Source: JACQHM01 sp964535215
GTDB taxonomy: Bacteria; Methylomirabilota; Methylomirabilia; Methylomirabilales; JACQHM01
Direction of reading: 5' to 3'
Assembly (NCBI GenBank): GCA_964535215.1
Contig: CAZHST010000003.1
Location: 1 to 64,000, forward strand
Length of the DNA stretch: 64,000 nucleotides
Positions 40,988 through 48,690 of the stretch are shown piece by piece; within the stretch, counting starts at the first letter, position 1, and each line of letters opens with the position of its first letter. The notes below the pieces were generated by a model. That model searched no databases, had not been told where the DNA came from, and saw only the letters and a program-made list of their open reading frames with translations. Both the position numbers and the translations under genes were made by a program.

Positions 40988-41941
40988 TTAAGGGCCATTC
41001 ACAAGGCCCCATTGGGCGGCTTTTTCGAGGAATGCCGAGCCATCCCGCCGCGTCAGGTTCGGGATGAACTTGTGATAGCGCTTGAGGACCATCTGGATGT
41101 CTTTATGGCCCATCATCCGGGCCACCCATCCGATGTTCTCCCCACTTCCTAGCATCAAGCTGGCAAAGGTGTGCCGCGTGTTGTAGAAATGTCTCATCCG
41201 CAAGCCAGCCACCTTCAGGGTGGGCTTCCAGACCCGCTCCCGAAGATTGCCGATGTCCAAGGGGCCGTTCACCTGGCTGCAAAAGACATAGGCACTTCGG
41301 TGAACGCTGACCTCCTGTTGCGCCAGGAGGGCCTGCTCGACCATCGGGAGCAGATCAATCTCCCGCTCTGACGCCTCCGCCTTGGGGGGCCCCTCGAAAC
41401 CCCGGACCCGGCTTTCCCGGATGCTAAGCTTCTTCTGGACGAAATCCACCTGAGGCCATTTCAGGGCGATCTGCTCATCCGACCTCATGCCAGTAAAGAA
41501 GACCACAACGAAGTAATTGCGAAAATCTTCCCTGACGGTCTTCAGGAACAGCCCTACCTCTTCGAAGCTCAAGGGATCAATCTGCGGCTTCGCTTCCCGG
41601 AGGAGCTTCACCCGCTTCATGGGATTCGTGGGAATCACCCCCCGGTCATGGGCTGTCCGAAAGAGGTCCTGGAGGCGGAGGAGGCAATAGTTGATCCGCC
41701 GCGGCCCAATCTTGTGGCCATTCGCCCCCATTATCTGGAGGTGGCCGACGAAGCGCTTGATCAGGCCGTCGTCAATGGCTTCCAGGGGGGAGTCCCCAGA
41801 GAAGGGAAGGAGATGCACCCGCATCAGGGAGGAATAATCGTAGAAGGTGTACGGCCGGAGGAAGGGCTGCTTCTCCTGGAGCGGGAGAGGAGAGTCGAAC
41901 CTTCGACATTCAGAGAACAGCGAGGTACTCTGAAGGACCAT
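40988..41941 (-). CDS. Tyrosine recombinase (phage/island integrase), N-terminus possibly truncated
   Basis: 317 aa. Core-binding domain from PYTFYDYSSLMRVHLLPFSGDSPL; catalytic domain with Arg in VVFFTGMRSDEQIALKW, NTRHTFASLMLGSGENIGWVARMMGH for the second Arg and His, and nucleophile Tyr in LKRYHKFIP. The arm-binding N-terminus is short: its first about 25 codons are translated from a tRNA-Gly 3'-end copy (41877-41901) and from DNA overlapping the neighbouring gene's stop, so the original start may have been lost. It is the likely enzyme of the island. Confidence 0.88.
   Translation of the reverse strand: MVLQSTSLFSECRRFDSPLPLQEKQPFLRPYTFYDYSSLMRVHLLPFSGDSPLEAIDDGLIKRFVGHLQIMGANGHKIGPRRINYCLLRLQDLFRTAHDRGVIPTNPMKRVKLLREAKPQIDPLSFEEVGLFLKTVREDFRNYFVVVFFTGMRSDEQIALKWPQVDFVQKKLSIRESRVRGFEGPPKAEASEREIDLLPMVEQALLAQQEVSVHRSAYVFCSQVNGPLDIGNLRERVWKPTLKVAGLRMRHFYNTRHTFASLMLGSGENIGWVARMMGHKDIQMVLKRYHKFIPNLTRRDGSAFLEKAAQWGLVNGP
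41877..41901 (-). repeat. tRNA-Gly 3'-end copy (att-like core)
   Basis: 25 bp matching the last 25 bp of the tRNA-Gly gene (47055-47079) at 23 positions, including the CCA end, in the same orientation. Such duplicated tRNA ends are left by site-specific integration. Confidence 0.75.
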
Positions 41942-42284
41942 TGAACTCTAGGCGATAGAGCTTCATCAGATCCCTCCCGAGGAGGGGTTGGAACCGGGGC
42001 GGTAGCTCCACAACAGTGCAGGCAGGAAAGCGTTGGTTATGGAATTCGAGATCAACGGAGTATAGATTGAACAACCCAGAACCAGTAACACCGGCGACCT
42101 GGACACGGTCGATCGGGAAAAGATTCAGCAAGTAAAAGACCTCCAATGGGAGACACGTGTAATCCGCACCGGTGTCAGCGAGGGCGAGAAGGGTGATGGG
42201 ATCAACAAGAACCCCAGGGGGAGGTAAGACTTTTAACGGCACGATAGGAGCCGGTGGATTCTTCGTTTTATCGTATGGATACAC
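41910..42284 (-). CDS. Retropepsin-like aspartic protease domain protein
   Basis: About 124 aa from a GTG at 42284 that overlaps nothing upstream but the preceding stop; an earlier GTG at 42338 is possible. ALADTGADYTCLPLEVF is the D-T/S-G active-site loop of clan AA retropepsins, and FQPLLGRDLMKLYRLEFNG holds the hydrophobic-hydrophobic-G-R/x motif. Works as a dimer if active. Such small proteins are common in bacteria, often in accessory regions, with unknown targets. Confidence 0.75.
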   Translation of the reverse strand: MYPYDKTKNPPAPIVPLKVLPPPGVLVDPITLLALADTGADYTCLPLEVFYLLNLFPIDRVQVAGVTGSGLFNLYSVDLEFHNQRFPACTVVELPPRFQPLLGRDLMKLYRLEFNGPSEYLAVL

Positions 42285-42285
42285 C

Positions 42286-42813
42286 TTAGCTTCTGCGGAA
42301 GAAAGGAGTGACGATCTGAATGCTCTCCCGCTCCTCACTCACCTTAGCGATACAGACCGGCACATTCCCATATTTCTCATAAAAGCGCTTCGCAAGAGCC
42401 CTTCGGTCCGTATCGCTATCCACCACTCCACCCCTGTAGAAGGCGACATAGCGGCCTGCATAGTGAGAAGCCAATAGGCCTTTGATTTGATGGAATTCCT
42501 CAATCGCTTTTACAGCCTGCTCACGCTGCTCAATATATTTGTGAAACCGCTCCACATCCGCTTCTGACACGGGATGAGTCTGGGCTATTTGGAATTGTCC
42601 CCGGAGGACATTAGAGGCCTCCGCTAGAGTAAAGGCAAGCTGAAGTGAATTCCGTAACTCGGAGAGGTCCTTACTTTCGATTGCAGCAATGCCAGATAAA
42701 ACGAGATGCTTGACCACAAAACGGAGGTCGCCAGCCGATAAGTTGTTAACGATGTAATCAGCCATCGTTACGGCCTGACTACGGAGAGTCGTCTCAATGC
42801 GCAGGTCTTCCAT
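42286..42813 (-). CDS. Hypothetical protein with DUF5678-like C-terminus
   Basis: 175 aa. The N-terminal 110 residues are helical with no family I recognise. The C-terminal segment HYAGRYVAFYRGGVVDSDTDRRALAKRFYEKYGNVPVCIAKV (in parts) follows the pattern of the DUF5678 family (W/YVAL.GG.VV....d...L........g....i..V). The gene's ATG overlaps the stop of the DUF3467-like gene, and its own stop abuts the protease gene, so the three form a compact operon. Confidence 0.65.
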   Translation of the reverse strand: MEDLRIETTLRSQAVTMADYIVNNLSAGDLRFVVKHLVLSGIAAIESKDLSELRNSLQLAFTLAEASNVLRGQFQIAQTHPVSEADVERFHKYIEQREQAVKAIEEFHQIKGLLASHYAGRYVAFYRGGVVDSDTDRRALAKRFYEKYGNVPVCIAKVSEERESIQIVTPFFRRS

Positions 42814-43073
42814 TACTTCCCCCCTAGGATCTTATTCAAATCATCGCGCAATTTGATGGCTGCATCTTCCATCAGGACGATCCTTCCCACATGGGCAGCA
42901 CGGACCGGGGTCCCCGGCTGAACAGTCCCCAGCATCAATGGGTCCAAATAGCCGAAGTCAAGGAAAATCGCCTGATTAATCCTATTCACAATGCAGAGGG
43001 TCGCATACGTCGCCGGAGGTGGAGGAAACGTCGCCGGAATCTGCACTTGAATTTCTTCGGAACGCTCGGCCAT
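42813..43073 (-). CDS. DUF3467-like protein
   Basis: 86 aa from the ATG at 43073, with AAGGAGG seven bases upstream. Pattern: PPPATYATLCIVNRINQAIFLDFGYLDP...RIVLMEDAAIKLRDDLNKIL, as in DUF3467 (a short beta-rich domain with a C-terminal helix). Function is unknown. A decayed second copy with the same leader lies at 37294-37468. Confidence 0.7.
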   Translation of the reverse strand: MAERSEEIQVQIPATFPPPPATYATLCIVNRINQAIFLDFGYLDPLMLGTVQPGTPVRAAHVGRIVLMEDAAIKLRDDLNKILGGK

Positions 43074-43234
43074 CGCTGCCCCTCCTTTTCTAAGGATTGT
43101 TGGCTTATACCTAACATAGAAGATGCTTAGCGTCAATAGATTTCTCCCAGAGGCCTGTTAGAGAGCCCACTGAGACCTTGGACCGGTATCAGAACGCAGT
43201 GCTCAGACGGGTCCGATTTGAGCACTCCTTCCTA

Positions 43235-43288
43235 TTTTTCCAGGAAAGCCGAGCCATCCCGCCGGGTCAGGTTTGGGATAAACTTGTG
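43235..43288 (-). pseudogene. Remnant of an integrase 3' end
   Basis: 54 bp matching the last codons of the integrase gene (41021-41074) at 49 positions. It directly abuts the 3' end of hsdM. A second, now deleted, recombinase gene or a partial duplication is implied. Confidence 0.75.
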
Positions 43289-43294
43289 CAAATC

Positions 43295-44788
43295 CTAGCG
43301 GCTGTTACGCAGGGCGGCAAGGGCTTCAGAAAGTTCTGCCGACCGTGACTCGATGATCGCTATGAGTTCGTCCGGGGTCCGAGTGTCGCCAGTTTGTTTG
43401 CGATTTGGATTCACGGCTTTCAGATCGTAGTTTCTCGCCCGGACATCCTTCGCGTTTTCCCACCAGCTCCGCTCACTTACCCGACCTGGATCTTCAGGAG
43501 GCAGGGAAAGCCGCTGGAAGAAGTCGTCGAAATGGGCCAGGGTCAAGGTATTCTTCTTGGTCACCTTTACATCGGAGAGGTCATAATACCAGATACGCTC
43601 TGTCGGGCGGCCCTTCCTGAAAAACAAGAGGTTAGTCTTCGAGGCGGCACCCGCGTTGATGAACACTCCCGGTGGCAGGCTGACGATACAAAATAGCTCA
43701 CATTCATCGAGGAGCTTGCGCTTGGTCTGAACAAAGGCCGTCTCGTTCGTTCGGAACAGGACTCCCTCATCCATAACGATGCCACAGATCCCACCGTTAG
43801 CCAAGGCATCTATCACATGCTGAAGGAAAAGAACCTGCGTGGCCCCCGTCTTGTAGGGGAAGTTAGCCTGGGCGTCCTTGCTTTCTTTGCCACCAAAGGG
43901 AGGATTGGTCAGGATCACATCGAATTGGGCAGGGGCATCAGTGAAAAGGGCACCGTGAAAGGTCATACCAGTCAAGGTATTCCCATGCCAGATGTGCGGG
44001 GCATCAATCCCGTGAAGCACCAGGTTGGCCAGGGCGATGGGATAGACTAGGTTTTCTTTCTCTCGCCCATAGAAGGTCGCCGTCTTGAGGAGTTCAAGGT
44101 CAGAAGCGGTGGTGGCCTGGGCTCTCATATGCTCGTAGGCTTGGGCCAGAAAGCCCCCCGTGCCGCAGCATGGATCGTACACCGTCTGCCCAATCTTCGG
44201 GTCCACCACCCGCACCATGGCCCGGATGACCTCCCTGGGAGTAAAGAACTGGCCGCCGTCGTTGTTCTTCTCTCCCATCTTCAGTAGCAGGCCCTCATAG
44301 ATCTGGGAAAGGGGGAACATGTGAGTCTCATCCACCCTTTCACCTGAGAGGGTGTCCACCTTGTCCAGGATGTCCAACAGGTTCCGCTCCGTGTCAATGC
44401 GGGTACGCTCCACTGTGGAGAAGACCTGGCTGATGATGAGCTGACGGAGCGTGGCGCCGGGTCGGTCGTCCAGGGACCGTAGGTGGGGCAACAGCTCATT
44501 GTTCACAAAGGCCATAAAGCCCCCCATGACGCCCATCTGAAGCTCCAGCCGTTTAGCACCCTGGGGCGAGGCCCAGTCCCGCCACCGGTAGGGATACGAA
44601 AGGGAGGGTGTAAACGACACCCCCAAGGCGGCAGCTTCCTCAGCCTCCCGCTCCTCTCGCTCATCAAGAATGCGTAAGAAAAGCATCCAGGTGAGTTCGG
44701 GGACATACTGGAGGGCGCCCGCACAATTGGAGCGGCGCATGATGTCGCAGATGGACTTCACATAAGCGTTCAAGCTGGCCGCGGCCAT
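43295..44788 (-). CDS. hsdM: Type I restriction-modification DNA methyltransferase subunit
   Basis: 497 aa, full length. N-terminal HsdM domain (SICDIMRRSNCAGALQYVPELTWMLFLRILDE), then the N6-adenine methylase: FFTPREVIRAMVRVVDP, SAM-binding DPCCGTGGFLAQAYE, and catalytic ILTNPPFGGKES (NPPF). It needs an HsdS for target recognition, but only an HsdS 3' piece is present here and the nuclease gene is broken, so it is an orphan unless a partner is encoded elsewhere. A short DUF2283 gene precedes it. Confidence 0.93.
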   Translation of the reverse strand: MAAASLNAYVKSICDIMRRSNCAGALQYVPELTWMLFLRILDEREEREAEEAAALGVSFTPSLSYPYRWRDWASPQGAKRLELQMGVMGGFMAFVNNELLPHLRSLDDRPGATLRQLIISQVFSTVERTRIDTERNLLDILDKVDTLSGERVDETHMFPLSQIYEGLLLKMGEKNNDGGQFFTPREVIRAMVRVVDPKIGQTVYDPCCGTGGFLAQAYEHMRAQATTASDLELLKTATFYGREKENLVYPIALANLVLHGIDAPHIWHGNTLTGMTFHGALFTDAPAQFDVILTNPPFGGKESKDAQANFPYKTGATQVLFLQHVIDALANGGICGIVMDEGVLFRTNETAFVQTKRKLLDECELFCIVSLPPGVFINAGAASKTNLLFFRKGRPTERIWYYDLSDVKVTKKNTLTLAHFDDFFQRLSLPPEDPGRVSERSWWENAKDVRARNYDLKAVNPNRKQTGDTRTPDELIAIIESRSAELSEALAALRNSR

Positions 44789-44802
44789 TGTCGTTGCTGG
44801 TT

Positions 44803-45063
44803 TTACGGTTGCGGACCACTGCCCGCCTCCTCCTTCACAAGGCGCAGGTCAGCCATGACTGGAAGTTCAAACAGGTTGCTACGCAGGAGTCTCGTTGAGA
44901 AGAAGAGGACTTCGAGGTTCTCGACCTCTCCCGTGACCGGGTTGAGCCGGGCAACAACATCATCGCCCAGCTCTTCCGACTCCTGTTCCGCGTAAGGCGG
45001 CCGCTTACTGATATAGAGGATGTCGGCCTCGCGGTCATATTCAAAGGTCAGCTTTGCGTCCAT
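44803..45063 (-). CDS. DUF2283 protein
   Basis: 86 aa. FEYDREADILYISKRPPYAEQESEELGDDVVARLNPVTGEVENLEVLFFS (in parts) is the DUF2283 signature (YD..aD.lYi). Its start overlaps the end of the gene at 45048 by 16 bp. The pair resembles a two-gene toxin-antitoxin arrangement but the biochemistry of DUF2283 is unknown. Confidence 0.8.
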   Translation of the reverse strand: MDAKLTFEYDREADILYISKRPPYAEQESEELGDDVVARLNPVTGEVENLEVLFFSTRLLRSNLFELPVMADLRLVKEEAGSGPQP

Positions 45064-45377
45064 TCGATTTCCCCTCCTGCCAACCTTCTGGCGATATAGG
45101 CACTTATGATCCAGTGGCGAAGGCCGGTTGCCACTGGCTCGCTCACGACCACAACCACTACGTACTTACCTCCTCGCAGGTTAGTATACCATCTTGAGAA
45201 CAGCCTGGCGTTGCCAAAGCGTGCGCTACGGCGGACCTGATCCGGGTTAGCCAGGGTCTCTGCGATCTTACCCCTATGCTCGGGAAGGAGGTCAGGATGG
45301 CGCTCGGCGATATGGCACTCTCGCTCAGCGGTCAATTCCACCTCGGCGCGGAGATATGGACAGGGAAACCGCGCCAC
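45048..45377 (-). CDS. Small conserved protein paired with DUF2283, nuclease/toxin-like
   Basis: About 109 aa from a GTG at 45377. Central sequence ELTAERECHIAERHPDLLPEHRGKIAETLANPDQV and FSRWYTNLRGGKYVVVVV ... WIISAYIARRL resembles the PBECR/phage-barnase-like group in overall pattern: an N-terminal His-containing helix, then an Arg-Tyr and strand-rich core. I am unsure of that assignment. It overlaps DUF2283 by 16 bp and begins 2 bp from the HsdS fragment's stop. Confidence 0.55.
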   Translation of the reverse strand: MARFPCPYLRAEVELTAERECHIAERHPDLLPEHRGKIAETLANPDQVRRSARFGNARLFSRWYTNLRGGKYVVVVVVSEPVATGLRHWIISAYIARRLAGGEIEWTQS

Positions 45378-45378
45378 C

Positions 45379-45620
45379 TTACAGCTCTCTGCTGAACGCT
45401 GGCGGCTCGAACCCGCCGAAGACCTCCTCCAGCAGAGCGCCGGGGAGGGCATTGACGGCCTCAAGCTGAGCTTCTGCGGCTTGGCGCATCCGCTTCACCT
45501 GAACCATCTGCTCGGACAGGCGGGCAGCGATGCGCCGCTGTTCGTCAAGGGGAGGAAGAGGTAGCACGAGCGACTCGAGATGTGTGCGACCTATGGCTTC
45601 AAAGGTGCTCCCACTTCCTA
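45379..45620 (-). pseudogene. 3' part of a broken HsdR-HsdS fusion (HsdS C-terminal repeat)
   Basis: About 80 codons without a start, running out of the IS5-like element: GSGSTFEAIGRTHLESLVLPLPPLDEQRRIAARL and EAQLEAVNALPGALLEEVFGG are the HsdS central/C-terminal conserved region. No target recognition domain remains. Removing the IS and one TA joins it in frame to the HsdR part at 46471-46906. Confidence 0.8.
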
Positions 45621-46468
45621 GAACTCATTTCAAAACCCTATCCAGTTCATGGTAAATTTGAGGCATGGGATGGAAACCCTTAACCGATGAGCAGTGGGAA
45701 AAGATCAACGTTCACCTTCCTCCATATAAGCCTAGCCCTAAGGGGGGTAGGCCCCGCGGGGATGACCGGCGTTGCTTTGAGGGGATCCTTTGGACGGGGG
45801 CTCCCTGGAGTGCGCTGCCTAAGGAGTATGGCAGTCCTTCGACCTGCTGGAGAAGGCTCAAGGAATGGGAAGCAAAGGGGGTGTTTTTGGAGATGTGGCG
45901 AGCCTTCCTGGCCCAGCTGAATGATCGGCAGAAGCTCCGCTGGGATGAATGCTTCGCAGACGGGAGCTTTGCTCCCGCCCAAAAAGGGGGGACAAAGTCG
46001 GCAAGACCAAGAGGGGCAAGGGCACGAAGTGGATGGTTCTGGTCGAGGGCCAGGGTCCTCCGTTGGGAGCAGCCTTGGACTCGGCATCCCCGGCGGAGGT
46101 CACTCTCCTTGAGCGGACTCTTGAGACGGTCGCCGGAGGCCGAGCGGGCAAACCAGGCCGGCCCCGTAAGCGCCCGGATCGGCTCATAGCTGACCGGGCT
46201 TTTGACAGCAACCCATTGCGGAAGCGTCTGAAACGTCATGGGATTGAGCCCATCATCCCTGCCCGTCGCCACCACCGTAAGGCCACTCATCAGGATGGAA
46301 GAAAGTTGCGCCGCTACAAGCACCGCTGGATCGTGGAGCGCACCTTTGCGTGGCTGGGCCCCTTTCGTCGTCTCGTGGTGCGGTATGAACGACTGATCAC
46401 AACCTACGCAGGCTTCTTTCATTTGGCCTGCGCCATGCTCACCCTGAGGAGGGTTTTGAAATGAATTC
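45621..46468 (+). mobile_element. IS5-family (IS427-group-like) insertion sequence
   Basis: 848 bp. Inverted ends GAACTCATTTCAAAACCCT (45621-45639) and, at 46450-46468, the complement with one mismatch. Flanking TA duplication at 45619-45620 and 46469-46470. It interrupts the HsdR-HsdS fusion frame. Confidence 0.88.
45665..46464 (+). CDS. IS5/IS427-like transposase, two frames joined by -1 shift
   Basis: Frame 1 (45665-46189) starts MGWKPLTDEQWEKINVHLPP and reaches DECFADGSFAPAQKGG with the first catalytic Asp. Frame 2 (open 45949-46464) continues GDKVGKTKRGKGTKWMVLV and holds LIADRAFDSN (second Asp) and HRWIVERTFAWLG (Glu). The switch lies at an A5G6 run near 45980-45991 and is a -1 step, as in programmed frameshifting of this group. 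The product would be about 265 aa. Confidence 0.85.
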
Positions 46469-46470
46469 TA

Positions 46471-46906
46471 CAGAATCAAGGCTGAAACCCCTGTGTCGCT
46501 CATACCGTTGCTTCAGTTGATCAGGGCGCGGGAACTGGGACAACGGAAGATGGTCACGGATCATGCCGGTGAAGTCATCGTATTCTGCAAAGAGGTGGCC
46601 ATTGGAGGAGTAGACGAAGGGCACGTGGAGCCGCCGAGCGTATTTTTGGGCCTGGTCCAGACCTGCCGTATGAGGCTCGTCTTTCGGCTTTGCCTCGATG
46701 ACCGCAACAGCCAGAGGAGAAAGCCCTACACCTGCTGGAAGGCACAGCACATAATCGGTGCGGCCCTGTCGGCGACGGGGACGCCCGTCAACGATGTCAA
46801 TGCCACCAGCGGTGGTCTCACGGCGGATGAGGTCCTCCGTCCACCCAGCGGCATACAGGGCAGGGTCAATCAGCTTGGCACGGGTGTCAGCTTCAGACCA
46901 GGGCAT
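46471..46906 (-). pseudogene. 5' part of a broken HsdR-HsdS fusion (HsdR nuclease domain)
   Basis: Starts MPWSEADTRAKLIDPALYAAGW. The HsdR N-terminal PD-(D/E)xK motif is intact: RTDYVLCL and AVAVIEAKPKDE. DQAQKYARRLHVPFVYSSNGHLFAEYD follows. At GFSLDSV it meets the IS5-like element and reads ten IS codons before a stop. The helicase domain of a true HsdR was never part of this frame. Confidence 0.8.
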
Positions 46907-46913
46907 GGGTTTT

Positions 46914-46944
46914 AAAACAAAAGCCCGAACCGACGTTCGGGCTT
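46914..46944 (-). terminator. Rho-independent terminator downstream of tRNA-Gly
   Basis: Perfect 10-bp stem AAGCCCGAAC/GTTCGGGCTT with loop CGAC (46921-46944), followed on the minus strand by TTTTGTTTT. It can also act weakly on the plus strand. Confidence 0.75.
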
Positions 46945-46980
46945 TCCTGGGGAAGTTAGCTAAAAATCCTCAGGCCTGTG

Positions 46981-47013
46981 GCTCACCCTTATCTCACCTT
47001 TGTCTCACCCTAT
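46981..47013. repeat. Triple 11-bp direct repeat near the tRNA-Gly 3' end
   Basis: GCTCACCCTTA, TCTCACCTTTG, TCTCACCCTAT in tandem. Their place between the tRNA att end and the island is where integrase arm sites often lie. Confidence 0.5.
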
Positions 47014-47054
47014 CTACCAAGGCCAGGTAGAACGCTATAAGTGCTTGAAAATAT

Positions 47055-47129
<75 letters not shown>

Positions 47130-47138
47130 TCGTTATCT

Positions 47139-47167
47139 TAAATAGCAGGAACCGACCCCCCTGTCAA
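47139..47167 (-). promoter_or_regulatory. Promoter of tRNA-Gly
   Basis: Minus strand TTGACA (47167-47162), 17-bp spacer, TATTTA (47144-47139), ten bases before the tRNA. The -35 overlaps the coaE stop codon. Confidence 0.65.
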
Positions 47168-47787
47168 CAGCTTTTGTAATCCTCCTCCTTGGCCTCCGCC
47201 AGGAGCCGCTCCCACACCTCCTCAACCTGCCGCTCCGTCTCCTCGAGGGGCCCGGCGTTCTCAATGATGTAGTGGGCATACCGTTTCTTCTCCTGAAGGG
47301 GCATCTGGGCCCGGAGGCGGGCGAGGGCCTCCTCATGGCTTAAGCCATCCCTTTCCATCAGGCGCTTGAGCTGGAGGGCCTCGGGGGCTGCCACCACGAT
47401 CAGCCTTTGGAAGCGTTCATGCCGTCCGGCCTCGATAATGAGGGCTGCGTCCACCAGGCAGACCAGGGCCCCTTCGGCTTTGGCCCCCTGGATCCTGGCC
47501 TCGCAGGCCTGGACGATGGCAGGGTGCATGATCCCCTCGAGGAGGCGCCGCTTCTCCGGGTCCTGGAAGACCTGGGCCCCGAGCTTCACCCGATCAATGC
47601 TCCCATCCTCTTTCAAGATGTCCAACCCAAAGGCCTGGACGATCTTCTCATAGACAAGCTGTCCGGGCTCCTGGAGCTGATGGGCGATCCGGTCCGCATC
47701 GATCACAACGGCCCCCCGGCGCTCAAACATTCGGGCCACGGTGCTCTTGCCGCTACAAATGCCACCGGTCAGACCAACCACCAGCAT
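47164..47787 (-). CDS. coaE: Dephospho-CoA kinase
   Basis: 207 aa. MLVVGLTGGICSGKSTVARMFERRGAVVIDADRIAHQL (in parts) holds the P-loop and the conserved D-A-D substrate motif; HPAIVQACEARIQ and VDAALIIEAGRHERFQRLIVV follow the family pattern. It catalyses the last step of CoA synthesis. It begins 2 bp after the exonuclease gene's stop, ending the long minus-strand array. Confidence 0.95.
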   Translation of the reverse strand: MLVVGLTGGICSGKSTVARMFERRGAVVIDADRIAHQLQEPGQLVYEKIVQAFGLDILKEDGSIDRVKLGAQVFQDPEKRRLLEGIMHPAIVQACEARIQGAKAEGALVCLVDAALIIEAGRHERFQRLIVVAAPEALQLKRLMERDGLSHEEALARLRAQMPLQEKKRYAHYIIENAGPLEETERQVEEVWERLLAEAKEEDYKSC

Positions 47788-47789
47788 CG

Positions 47790-48689
47790 TTAGAAGAGGT
47801 CAGGCTGCTGCGAGTTCTCCCCCTCTTGCAAACCGAGGCGTTTCATCAAACTGAAGAACTCCAGCTCCTGGAAAAGGGTGGCGAGAGCCGCCTTGTCCGG
47901 TTCCCTCCGCTGGAGGGCCTGGAGGTCTAAGGGGAAGGCCAGATCGGTCTTGATGGTGACCAGGTCCTGGTTCACCCGGAGACGGTCGGCATGGGCCCTG
48001 ATGGCCTCCCGGAGCTTTGGGGGGTTGACCTCCGAGAGCCGAGCGAGCAGACCCTCCACGGTCCCGAATTGTTGAAGGAGGGCCCTGGCCGTTTTCTCCC
48101 CGATCCCCGGAACGCCAGGGATGTTATCCACCGGATCGCCCATCAAGGCCAAGAGGTCCGGGATGGCCTTCGGCTCCACCCCGTACCGCTCCCGGACCTC
48201 CTCCTCCCCATAGATCTTCCCCTTGGCGGGATCGTACACGTGAATGGAAGGGCCGACGAGCTGGAGGAAATCCTTGTCCCCCGCGATGAGGGTGACCTCC
48301 AGGCCTTCCCCAGCCGCTTTCACCGCCACCGTTCCCAAAACATCATCGGCCTCGAACCCCTCCTCGATCAAGCAGGGGATCCGGAAGGCCTCCACGATCC
48401 GCTGGGCATACGGGATCTGCACCCCAAGGCTTGGTGGGATCGGGGGACGGTTCGCCTTGTAGGCCGCAAAGACCTCATGACGGACCGTTGGGCCGCCGGG
48501 ATCAAAGGCCACCCCGATGAAGGCAGGTGCCCTCTCCCGTAGCACCTTGAGGAGCATGTTGACGAACCCATAGACGGCATGGGTCGGGATGCCCCGAGCG
48601 GTGCTTAACGGCCGGATGGCATAGAAGGCCCGGTAGAGATAAGAGCTCCCATCAATCAGGGAAAGGTGTCGGCGTTCTGGCATGGGCAT
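47790..48689 (-). CDS. Stand-alone 5'-3' exonuclease (Pol I N-terminal type)
   Basis: 299 aa from the ATG at 48689, directly after the kinase stop. LSLIDGSSYLYRAFYAI, EADDVLGTVAVKA, GDKDFLQLVG and the helix-hairpin-helix DNIPGVPGIGEKTARALLQQFG are the FEN/5'-3' exonuclease motifs with metal-binding acidic residues. There is no polymerase or 3'-5' domain. The last residues QQPDLF resemble the sliding-clamp-binding motif, suggesting recruitment to replication or repair sites, for example Okazaki primer removal. Confidence 0.9.
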   Translation of the reverse strand: MPMPERRHLSLIDGSSYLYRAFYAIRPLSTARGIPTHAVYGFVNMLLKVLRERAPAFIGVAFDPGGPTVRHEVFAAYKANRPPIPPSLGVQIPYAQRIVEAFRIPCLIEEGFEADDVLGTVAVKAAGEGLEVTLIAGDKDFLQLVGPSIHVYDPAKGKIYGEEEVRERYGVEPKAIPDLLALMGDPVDNIPGVPGIGEKTARALLQQFGTVEGLLARLSEVNPPKLREAIRAHADRLRVNQDLVTIKTDLAFPLDLQALQRREPDKAALATLFQELEFFSLMKRLGLQEGENSQQPDLF

Positions 48690-48690
48690 G

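Noticed and set aside
41877..41950. Possible complete second tRNA gene
   Set aside because: Only the 3' acceptor/T-arm portion matches tRNA-Gly; there is no 5' acceptor half and no anticodon arm.
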